Shown in pieces: positions 1-5,627 of a DNA stretch of 8,309 nt. The notes beneath the pieces were generated by a model. It worked only from the letters and a program-made list of their open reading frames with translations. It did no database searches and was not told the origin of the DNA. Numbering within the stretch: the first letter of the stretch is position 1; each line of letters starts with the position of its first letter. Source of the DNA: Burkholderiales bacterium (lineage in GTDB: Bacteria; Pseudomonadota; Gammaproteobacteria; Burkholderiales; Burkholderiaceae_D); assembly GCA_016197345.1 (NCBI GenBank), contig JACPVY010000083.1, forward strand, positions 1-8,309, given 5' to 3'. Made by a program: the position numbers and the translations under genes.

Positions 1-1
1 A

Positions 2-385
2 CAGGCTGCTGGCAACCTGCCAGTCGGCACGCCGATACAAGTGGTGTATCACGTCGCTGATGGCAATGAGCAAGCATTTCGCGCCTTGATCAATGCCATC
101 AATCATATGAAAGCCGAGCCAGATACCCGCATCGTGATTGTCGCACTCGCGCATGGGGTGGATTTTTTGGTGGAAGGGGCGAAGGATAAAAATGGCAATC
201 CGTATGTCGATACCGTCGGCCCCCTAGCGACCATGGGCGTGCAATTTCGCGTTTGCAGTAATTCGCTGAAAGCCTTGAAAATTGATCCTGCAAAGTTGCT
301 GTTAGAAGCCAAGGTCGTCACCTCAGGCGTAGCGGAAATCGCTCGTTTGCAAGCACGTGAAGGCTATGTCTATTTGCGGCCTTAA
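2..385 (+). CDS. DsrE-like family protein, copy 1 (5' end missing)
   Basis: The frame is open from the left edge, so the true start and any signal peptide lie outside the window; the GTG at 41 is an internal Val codon, since homology to the next gene starts at about that point and the frame continues upstream. The visible 127 codons resemble the DsrE/DsrF-like (YchN-type fold) family: a beta-strand start VVYHVADG, a central IVIVALAHG strand, then GVQFRVCSNSL with the only visible cysteine (codon 254-256), and the family-like ending GVAEIARLQAREGYVYLRP. About 83 of 114 aligned residues match the next gene by eye, so the two are tandem paralogues. DsrE-type proteins are linked to sulfur relay or redox chemistry through a conserved Cys, but many stand-alone members have no known role, and I assign none here. 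The 61 bp to the next gene hold no terminator, so co-transcription is likely. Confidence 0.8.
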   Translation, partial: QAAGNLPVGTPIQVVYHVADGNEQAFRALINAINHMKAEPDTRIVIVALAHGVDFLVEGAKDKNGNPYVDTVGPLATMGVQFRVCSNSLKALKIDPAKLLLEAKVVTSGVAEIARLQAREGYVYLRP

Positions 386-446
386 TTTACTGCATTAATT
401 TGTTGCCTTATCCAGCGTTAGCTATCTCTTCAAAAATCACTTCAAC

Positions 447-956
447 ATGACTATGACTACTCCTCCGTCCCGTCGTGAATTTCTGAGCGGCCAAGTTGGC
501 CTTGCCGTCACGGCTGGTCTTGCTAGCTTGCCATTCGCCGCGCAAGCCGCCGAGGTGGCAGCCCCCGCACCTGCCGCTACACCAGCCGCACCCGCTACGT
601 CGCCGATACATGTGGTGTATCACGTTGCCGATGGCATCGAGCAAGCGGCACGCGCTTTTGCCAATGCCTTCAATCACATGAAAGCCGAGCCGAACACACG
701 AATTGTGTTCGTCGCCCTTGGTTCCGGTATCGAATTCTTGATTGAAGGGACGAAAGACAAAAATGGCAATGTATTTGCCGATGGCGTCGCAGGCTTGGCG
801 ACGCTAGGCGTGCAATTTCGCGCTTGCAATAACACCTTGCGCGGCATGAAACTCGATCCCTCAAAGCTGGTATTAGAAGCGCGGGTGGTGCCTTCAGGCG
901 TAGCGGAAATCGCCCGTTTGCAAGCGCGTGAAGGCTATGTCTATTTGCGCCCCTAA
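447..956 (+). CDS. Tat-exported DsrE-like family protein, copy 2
   Basis: A 169-aa protein. It starts with a twin-arginine signal: SRREFL at residues 8-13, a weakly hydrophobic stretch to about 31, and an AQA cleavage site near 32-34. An Ala/Pro-rich linker follows at about 35-52. The mature domain (54-169) is DsrE-like: VVYHVADG at 57-64, a RIVFVALGSG strand, and GVQFRACNNTL with Cys127 as the only cysteine. Tat export places it in the periplasm, possibly folded before export. It is about 73% identical to the upstream gene over the shared 114 residues and ends in the same 19 residues. The DNA similarity runs a few bases past both stop codons (TAATTTGTTG), which supports a duplication. No good Shine-Dalgarno lies before the ATG at 447, and the ATG at 453 is an alternative start that keeps the Tat motif. 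Family and export signal are seen with good confidence; sulfur-related function is known only for relatives. Confidence 0.82.
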   Translation: MTMTTPPSRREFLSGQVGLAVTAGLASLPFAAQAAEVAAPAPAATPAAPATSPIHVVYHVADGIEQAARAFANAFNHMKAEPNTRIVFVALGSGIEFLIEGTKDKNGNVFADGVAGLATLGVQFRACNNTLRGMKLDPSKLVLEARVVPSGVAEIARLQAREGYVYLRP

Positions 957-978
957 TTTGTTGACCCGCTAGGCGCAG

Positions 979-1404
979 ATGCACGAAACACCTAAATCCA
1001 TCACCGAACGCGTATTCCATGCCTTGCTGTATGAGTTTTTCGCCATTACGCTGAGCACCCCCTTATTTGCGTGGCTAAGCGGCACTGAAATGATGCGCAT
1101 GGGTACGCTGAATATGATGATTTCAGCGATTGCCTTGCTGTGGAATATGGTTTTTAACGCTGGCTACGATAGGCTGATTCAACGTTTGCAGTGGCAAAAA
1201 ACGCCAGCGCTGAGAGTCGCGCACGGCATCGCGTTTGAGGGCGGTTTAGGTTTGCTAGTGATCCCACTTTCAGCTTGGTGGCTACACATCAGCCTGTATG
1301 CCGCCCTCGTGCTCGACATCGGTTTATTGCTGTTTTTTATGCCTTACACCGTCGCCTTCAACTGGTTATACGACATCGCTCGAGCGCGCTATTTAGCAAA
1401 ATAG
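979..1404 (+). CDS. PACE-family transmembrane efflux protein (AceI-like)
   Basis: A 141-aa inner-membrane protein made of two tandem Bacterial Transmembrane Pair units, with four predicted helices. The four PACE motifs are all present: RVFHALLYE at 11-19, WNMVFN with a following Asp at 55-64, RVAHGIAFE at 79-87, and YTVAFNWLYD at 123-132. Glu19 matches the membrane glutamate that is essential in Acinetobacter AceI. The family exports chlorhexidine or other biocides, and in AceI short-chain diamines, using the proton gradient; the substrate of this member cannot be read from sequence. The length is typical for the family. It lies 22 bp after the DsrE-like gene and probably shares its transcript. 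The usual divergent LysR regulator gene of aceI is not next to it here. The stop codon overlaps the terminator stem. The start ATG has only a weak AGG (971-973) upstream. Confidence 0.9.
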   Translation: MHETPKSITERVFHALLYEFFAITLSTPLFAWLSGTEMMRMGTLNMMISAIALLWNMVFNAGYDRLIQRLQWQKTPALRVAHGIAFEGGLGLLVIPLSAWWLHISLYAALVLDIGLLLFFMPYTVAFNWLYDIARARYLAK

Positions 1405-1436
1405 GGGACATATCTCGCAAACTCTGTCCCCTTTTT
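1403..1436 (+). terminator. Rho-independent terminator after the PACE gene
   Basis: A perfect 8-bp stem is formed by AGGGGACA (1403-1410) and TGTCCCCT (1425-1432), with a 14-nt loop, followed by a run of T (1432-1436). The left arm begins inside the TAG stop of the PACE gene. It lies between converging genes. Read on the minus strand the hairpin is followed only by ATTTT, so it may also weakly stop the opposing permease transcript. Confidence 0.8.
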
Positions 1437-1450
1437 CGATAAAAAGCGTA

Positions 1451-2272
1451 TCACTCCTCACTGCGCCAGCGGTTATAACCATAGCCCGCCACCAGCGCCA
1501 CTACCCCTAGCGTCAAATGCACCATCATGCTATGTGCATTCGCGACACCATTAAAGCCCACCACATCGACATTGGCTTCCTTGGTCGCGTTTAGCGCGAT
1601 ATACAGCCAAAACATGAAGAGTGCGACAAAAGGACGTGAGGTGCGTGCGGTGCGGCCGAATACACTGGCGAGCGCCGCTAAGCTAAACATGCCGACCAGC
1701 AAAATCAACGCATGCAAAGGATAGTGCAGCAGATCGCGGACAAAAATCGTCGCGCCAAACAGCATGCCTAGCAACATCGTTGCCAAGAATTGGCGCAGAT
1801 AGCGCTGCTGGCTACCGCCCGGCACCACACCTGTCACGCCTTCCATATCGGCGCTAAAGTCACGGGTGCTGATGTCGCTCGCCAAAATGCCCCAGAATGC
1901 TGTGCCAAAGAATAAGATGCCGATGCTGTGATTGAGTGGCACGAAGAGACCGCCGAAATTGGCAATCGCCAATCCCAAAATCGCGCTGGGTGAAGTCGCA
2001 AGCGTCAAGGCGATATCGCCTACCACCTGGCCAGCCAAGCCGGGCAAGCGGCTGGCGATGCCAAACAAAGGCGCACTCACTTTCGCCAAGGGGCGTAGCC
2101 ATTGATTCAAGATCGTCAGCGGCGAGCGGCGGCGAGCGGCGCTACTGGCTTTAACGCGATCAGGTGAAAAGCGATGGAAGAGCGCAAACGCTGGCAGCAG
2201 CGGTAACATCGCCACCAAGGCAGTACCGACGCGCGCAGCCAAGATTTCGCCACTCCAATGCAGATTGGGCAA
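1451..2272 (-). other. C-terminal permease fragment (part of the pseudogene)
   Basis: An open frame of 273 codons with TTG as the first possible start, preceded directly by an in-frame TGA. It has at least five hydrophobic stretches (for example LVAMLPLLPAFALF near residues 20-33, ILGLAIANFGGLFV, ILFFGTAFWGILA, ALILLVGMFSLAALA and MMVHLTLGVVALVAGYGY). The FHRFSPDRVK stretch (33-42) normally lies mid-protein in intact relatives, so this frame is the second half of a permease, not a gene with its own natural start. No ribosome binding site is visible before the TTG. Confidence 0.7.
2121..2140. repeat. Two perfect 10-bp tandem units inside the permease remnant
   Basis: GGCGAGCGGC occurs twice back to back. 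On the minus strand it encodes part of the AARRRSP stretch after FHRFSPDRVK. The reading frame through it looks natural, so it is not the site of the frame change, although a 10-bp unit could cause one if its copy number changed. Confidence 0.6.
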
Positions 2273-2277
2273 TCAAC

Positions 2278-2412
2278 CCGATCAATTTTTCGATCTCGCT
2301 CTCCATGTTTGCAGCGACAGGGGCCAAGCGCCTGACTCACATTGAAACGCCCCTTGAGAATGCGACCGTGAATGCCGGGGCGGTCTCGGCCACATTGAAA
2401 TGCGCCGATCAA
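2278..2412. repeat. Scar segment flanked by 8-bp direct repeats in the broken permease
   Basis: CCGATCAA is present at 2278-2285 and again at 2405-2412, bracketing 119 bp that match neither permease half. Inside, the decamer CACATTGAAA occurs twice in the same direction (2338-2347 and 2391-2400). No terminal inverted repeats and no transposase gene are visible. The segment could be an element remnant with a target duplication, or filler DNA joined during a deletion. Taking out the 119 bp and one repeat copy does not restore the frame into the C-terminal part, so a simple clean insertion does not explain the locus. Confidence 0.5.
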
Positions 2413-2774
2413 GCTCAGCAAATACAACACGCCAGAGAGCCAGCGCGCAAATAAAAATGTCACATTGCTGATGGGGGCAGCGGCAATCACGCCACTGATG
2501 CCACTGCGCAAATCTTCGGCGACCCGCCCACGCACAAGGAAAAAGCCGACCAAGCAAAATAGCAAGCTAGCCAGACTGCTAGAGCCCAGCGCCATGGCTT
2601 GGCTGTTATAAATGATGCGCGCATCATTGACCGCCAACATCGTCATGCCGCTGCTCGGCTCGGCAATCATGCTCCAACTTAAAAAAACGATGGTCAGTAG
2701 CGCGACAATGCTACTCATGCGCCGCAAGCGCAGCCGCACCTCGTTTTGCACCAGCACTTTCAATAAATGGATAT

Positions 2775-3644
2775 TCATGCTGCCTCCGCTTGCACGGCAT
2801 AGCGTTGTGCCATCAAGGCTTCTTCTAGCGTCGGCTCGGTCAATTGCGCATTCGCGCACGGCGCACTGCTATGGGCGATCCGCAGTTGAAAGACATCGCC
2901 TTGGCGCTGCGCATGCAACACATGGACTTGTGTGCGCAGTTGCTCGTAATAGGCAGGTGCGACTTGGGTTGTCCAAATTTGGCCGCGCGCGCCTTGCAAC
3001 ATGCTTTCGGGTGTCTCGAAGGAAATCAACTGCCCTTTGCGCATGATCGCTAATTGGCTAGCGATACTTTCGACGTCAGAAACGATGTGGGTGGACATGA
3101 TGACCAGCTTTTTAAAGCCTAATTCCGCCAGCAAATTGCGAAAACGTAAGCGTTCTTCAGGATCGAGCCCGGCGGTCGGTTCATCGACGATCAAAATATC
3201 TGGGTCATTGAGTAAAGCTTGCGCAATCCCTAGACGACGCCGCATACCGCCAGAAAACGACGCCGCAGGGCGCTTAGCGTGGTCGTGCAAATTCACCAAT
3301 TCCAATAAATGCTGAATCCGGCGCGGATCGCGTACCCCTTTTAGCGCCGCAAAATATTGCATGAATTCAAGCGCCGATAAATTCGGATAGACACCAAAAT
3401 CTTGTGGCAAAAAACCAAGACGTTGCCGCATTGCATCGGGCTTTTTGACGATGTCCTGTCCCTGAAATAAAATCTGCCCGCTAGTGGGACGGGTCAGGGT
3501 TGCGATCATTTGCATCAAGGTGGTTTTGCCCGCGCCATTGTGCCCAATCAAGCCTATCACGCCGCTTTCTAAGTGCATCGAGACATCATTAACGGCTACC
3601 ATATCGCGGCCGAATTTTTTTACTATGTTATTGATTTCTAACAT
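2775..3644 (-). CDS. ABC transporter ATP-binding protein (ABC-2 exporter type)
   Basis: A 289-aa cytoplasmic ATPase with all standard elements: Walker A GHNGAGKTT at 34-42, Q-loop Gln81 in LPQDFG, signature SGGMRRRLG at 131-139, Walker B ILIVDEP at 150-156 with catalytic Glu155, D-loop GLDP, and H-loop His186 in STH. The last 80 or so residues form the variable C-terminal part typical of exporter ATPases of the NatA/CcmA-like group. ATG 3644 has a good ribosome site (AGAGGG at 3650-3655, 5-nt gap). Its stop overlaps the permease start as ATGA, so the two were made as a coupled pair. The ATPase itself shows no damage although its permease partner is broken, leaving it without an obvious partner in this window. 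The substrate is unknown. Confidence 0.92.
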   Translation of the reverse strand: MLEINNIVKKFGRDMVAVNDVSMHLESGVIGLIGHNGAGKTTLMQMIATLTRPTSGQILFQGQDIVKKPDAMRQRLGFLPQDFGVYPNLSALEFMQYFAALKGVRDPRRIQHLLELVNLHDHAKRPAASFSGGMRRRLGIAQALLNDPDILIVDEPTAGLDPEERLRFRNLLAELGFKKLVIMSTHIVSDVESIASQLAIMRKGQLISFETPESMLQGARGQIWTTQVAPAYYEQLRTQVHVLHAQRQGDVFQLRIAHSSAPCANAQLTEPTLEEALMAQRYAVQAEAA

Positions 3645-3846
3645 GTTTTCCCTCTTTTTTTTGGTTGGTGGCGGGCTTCAAAATGGGGCATCAATCGCGT
3701 GATCGGCGGTGTTTTCCAGCAACCCATTCTTGGCTTGATTTTGCAATGACGCCACTGTAGCGATTCGCTTCTATGGCCGTGGTGTGATTGCGATGAAGTG
3801 CAAAAATGACGGCGTGAAATGCGTGTGCAGGCCATGAAAATAAGCG

Positions 3847-3875
3847 TTGACCTGATTTATACGGGTGTATATAAT
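3847..3875 (+). promoter_or_regulatory. Sigma70-type promoter of the TetR-led operon
   Basis: A -35 box TTGACC (3847-3852) and a perfect -10 box TATAAT (3870-3875) are separated by exactly 17 bp. The expected transcription start, about 7 nt after the -10, falls at about 3882-3883, on the ATG of the TetR gene. No ribosome binding site precedes that ATG, which fits a leaderless transcript. Confidence 0.75.
3858..3871. promoter_or_regulatory. Candidate TetR operator overlapping the -10
   Basis: An inverted repeat TATAC-GGGT-GTATA lies in the promoter spacer and covers the first bases of the -10. A protein bound here would block RNA polymerase. Its place directly before a TetR gene suggests autorepression. 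The arms are only 5 bp, shorter than many TetR operators, and AT-rich promoter DNA can form such repeats by chance. Confidence 0.4.
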
Positions 3876-3882
3876 TCGCCGC

Positions 3883-4647
3883 ATGACTGCTCCCAAACCT
3901 AATCCCGCGAACAAAACCAGCAAGGCTGCGAAGGCCGTGAAAGCCGTCAGCGCTGACAATCCCACTCGTTTAGCCTTGATCGAACATGGCTTGCAGCTCG
4001 CAGCGGAAAAGGGTTTGCGTGGCTTGACCGTGCGTGAGTTAGCAGCTAAAAGCGGCGTCAATCTCGGCAGCTTCGTCTATCACTTTGGCAATCGCGAGCA
4101 ATTTTTAGATGAGTTAGTCGAGCTGTGGTATGGCCCGATGTATGAACGCATCAAACAAGCCAGCATTGCCAGCAATGAAGTGTGCGCGCTACAACAACTG
4201 CAAAGTACGCTGACACAAGTGATGCATTTGATTGCAGAAAATGTGAGCTTCATTAGCCATCTGCTGGCAGATGCGCTAGCGGGTGAGGCGGCGGCTCAGC
4301 GGTTTTTGTTGAAGGTGCCGGGGCGGCATCCGAAACTATTGGCGCAATTATTGCAACAAGCGCAGGCCGATGGCGACATCATTGCTGCTCATCCTATGCA
4401 TTTGCTGTTGTTTGTGATGAGTGGCTGTGGTGTCCCGATTGTGATGGCGGGCGGGCCGTTGCAAGGCTGTGATTGGTTGCCGCCCATTGCGATGCCACTG
4501 ATCCAATTGATTCAAAAACCTGAACTGGCGCAAGTGCGTATCGCTTGGGCCTTGAATGGCATTTGTACTGAAAATGGGCGCAAAAAAATTGTTCAGCCTA
4601 GTTCTTTTGCCCCCTTTGCCTCTCTCTTTGCTGAAAGAAATCCATGA
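3883..4647 (+). CDS. TetR/AcrR-family transcriptional regulator
   Basis: A 254-aa DNA-binding repressor. The N-terminal domain has the TetR pattern: helix 1 RLALIEHGLQLAAEKGLRGL at about 29-48, the helix-turn-helix LTVRELAAKSGVNLGSFVYHF at about 48-68 with the typical YHFGNREQFLDELV end. The C-terminal half (about 85-235) is the ligand and dimer region. Before helix 1 lies a 28-residue Lys/Ala/Pro-rich extension, possibly disordered. I chose ATG 3883 over GTG 3865 because the predicted transcript start is at 3882-3883 and GTG 3865 lies inside the promoter. Its TGA overlaps the next ATG (ATGA at 4644-4647), so it is the first gene of the efflux operon, as CecR (YbiH) is in E. coli. It probably represses its own operon and responds to a toxic ligand. 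The C-terminal domain is not clearly CecR-like, so I give no symbol. Confidence 0.9.
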   Translation: MTAPKPNPANKTSKAAKAVKAVSADNPTRLALIEHGLQLAAEKGLRGLTVRELAAKSGVNLGSFVYHFGNREQFLDELVELWYGPMYERIKQASIASNEVCALQQLQSTLTQVMHLIAENVSFISHLLADALAGEAAAQRFLLKVPGRHPKLLAQLLQQAQADGDIIAAHPMHLLLFVMSGCGVPIVMAGGPLQGCDWLPPIAMPLIQLIQKPELAQVRIAWALNGICTENGRKKIVQPSSFAPFASLFAERNP

Positions 4648-5618
4648 ATAAAAAATTGGTTGTAGTCGCCGTCTTAGCGGCTGGAGCAATTGCTGCTTGG
4701 CAGTTTTGGCCGCGCTTAGCGCCCGCTGCAAATGGCACGATTTACGGCAATATCGACATCCGCGAAGTCAATCTCGCTTTCCGTAGCGCGGGGCGGTTGA
4801 TGGATTTAAAAGTGGATGAAGGCAGCAAAGTTAAAGCGGGGGAAGTGCTCGCCGTGCTCGATACGGAACCCTTGATGAATAGCCTGCATAGCGCTGAAAG
4901 TGCGTTGGCAGCGGTCAAGGCACGCAATAGTTTGCTGCATCAAGGTTATCGCAGCGAAGATAAAGAACAAGCGAAAGCGCGCGTAGTGGCGGCGCAAGCG
5001 GCTTTGCAAGAAGCGGAACGGGTGCTAGCGCGTCAGCGTGAATTAGTGCCGCAAGGGGCGGCCGCGCAACGGGCGTTGGACTCCGCCAGCAATGCGCGTG
5101 AACAAGCGGCTAGCCAATTGAAAGTTGCGCAGCAGCATGCGCAAGCGATGAACAACGGCTGGCGCAAAGAAGAAATCGCCGAATCCGATGCGCTAGTCGC
5201 CCAAGCGAGTAGCAACCTCGCCAATGCGCAATTAGCACTACGCGATGCGGCGTTAATCGCTCCTAGCGACGGTGTGGTATTGACCCGTGCGCTGGAAAAA
5301 GGCGCGATGGTGCAAGTCGGCACGCCAGTATTTAGTCTGTCCCTCGTCAAGCCAGTGTGGGCGCGTGCCTATGTCAGCGAAGCGCAGCTAGGGCAATTTG
5401 GTAGCGGCCGCAAAGTTGTGTTGCTAACCGATGCCCGACCCGGCAAACCGTATCACGGCGTGGTTGGCTTCGTTTCCCCTAGCGCAGAATTTACCCCTAA
5501 ATCTGTCGAAACCACCGACTTACGCACGGCCTTAGTTTATCGCCTGCGGATTGTGGTGGAAGATGCCGATGAGCAATTGCGGCAAGGCATGCCTGTCACC
5601 GTGCAATTGGCGCAATAG
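4644..5618 (+). CDS. ybhG: HlyD-family membrane fusion protein, YbhG-like
   Basis: A 324-aa periplasmic adaptor of an ABC exporter, linking the inner-membrane pump to an outer-membrane channel. Residues 3-4 are Lys and 5-20 hydrophobic, giving a signal or membrane anchor without a lipobox. A first lipoyl-like half follows (VDEGSKVKAGEVLAVLD, 57-73), then a long Ala/Gln/Glu-rich coiled-coil hairpin (about 78-200). The second lipoyl half is APSDGVVLTRALEKGAMVQVG (206-226), and a beta-barrel region runs to the end. The ending AEFTPKSVETTDLRTALVYR and RQGMPVTVQL is very close to E. coli YbhG (about 330 aa) as I recall it. It starts inside the TetR stop codon (ATGA) and ends directly before the ATPase gene, so translation is coupled. 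Specificity is unproven; the E. coli system is linked to drug sensitivity (cefoperazone, chloramphenicol, tetracycline) and to Na+/Li+ export. Confidence 0.9.
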   Translation: MNKKLVVVAVLAAGAIAAWQFWPRLAPAANGTIYGNIDIREVNLAFRSAGRLMDLKVDEGSKVKAGEVLAVLDTEPLMNSLHSAESALAAVKARNSLLHQGYRSEDKEQAKARVVAAQAALQEAERVLARQRELVPQGAAAQRALDSASNAREQAASQLKVAQQHAQAMNNGWRKEEIAESDALVAQASSNLANAQLALRDAALIAPSDGVVLTRALEKGAMVQVGTPVFSLSLVKPVWARAYVSEAQLGQFGSGRKVVLLTDARPGKPYHGVVGFVSPSAEFTPKSVETTDLRTALVYRLRIVVEDADEQLRQGMPVTVQLAQ

Positions 5619-5622
5619 GTGG
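5617..5622 (+). promoter_or_regulatory. Ribosome binding site that favours GTG 5628 for the double ATPase
   Basis: AGGTGG overlaps the TAG stop of the adaptor gene and lies 5 nt before GTG 5628. The alternative in-frame GTG at 5619 falls inside this site and has no ribosome site of its own, so the start three codons later is preferred. Confidence 0.6.
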
Positions 5623-5627
5623 GTACA

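Larger units (their letters stand above)
1451..2778 (-). pseudogene. ABC-2 type transporter permease, broken by internal deletion and frame change
   Basis: Two parts of one permease lie in different minus-strand frames. The N-terminal part starts at ATG 2778, after GGAGG (2783-2787), overlapping the ATPase stop as ATGA. It runs about 125 residues with two hydrophobic segments, ending near LYLLSLIGAF at about 2400. The C-terminal part resumes near 2272 with LHWSGEILAARVG and continues about 270 residues to the TGA at 1451, including FHRFSPDRVK and several membrane segments. Relatives of this permease type are, from memory, about 530 residues, so roughly 130 middle residues are absent. The 120 bp between the parts fits neither half. 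Read straight through from 2778, the first part would meet a stop at 2116-2118 after 220 codons. The remnants are well kept, so the break may be recent. Two separate short polypeptides (the second from TTG 2272) are possible but unlikely to form a working channel. A sequencing error alone would not explain the missing residues. Confidence 0.82.
3645..3882. promoter_or_regulatory. Divergent intergenic region between the two ABC operons
   Basis: These 238 bp separate the minus-strand ATPase gene from the plus-strand TetR gene. The right end holds the strong plus-strand promoter listed separately. For the minus strand I found no convincing -35/-10 pair; a TATAAAT on that strand overlaps the TetR promoter but lacks a good -35. 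A short palindrome, AGCGA-T-TCGCT, lies at 3759-3769 near the middle. The left end carries the ATPase ribosome site. No gene is supported here. Confidence 0.6.

Noticed and set aside
41..43. GTG 41 as the start of the first DsrE-like gene
   Set aside because: The frame stays open upstream to the window edge and homology with copy 2 makes this an internal Val of the first strand.
2121..2140. 10-bp tandem repeat as the cause of the permease frameshift
   Set aside because: The RRRSP region it encodes reads in the natural frame with the conserved sequence on both sides; the frame change lies further upstream at 2273-2400.
2286..2404. Scar as a MITE or intact small transposon
   Set aside because: No terminal inverted repeats can be found at its ends, and removal does not rebuild the permease, so only the weaker claim of a repeat-bounded scar is kept.
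2164..2454. A 96-codon plus-strand frame across the permease scar
   Set aside because: Most of it lies opposite conserved permease coding sequence; only the scar part reads like protein and it has no start, ribosome site or known family.
3759..3769. AGCGATTCGCT palindrome as an operator
   Set aside because: The arms are 5 bp and it is not placed on any promoter I can identify; a chance palindrome of this size is common.
3638..3835. A 65-codon minus-strand frame upstream of the ABC ATPase
   Set aside because: It overlaps the ATPase start, has a Cys/His/Arg/Ser-rich composition typical of unselected frames, and shows no recognisable motif.
3865..3882. GTG 3865 as start of the TetR gene
   Set aside because: It lies within the promoter spacer, upstream of the expected transcription start, and the extra residues are coded by the -10 region.
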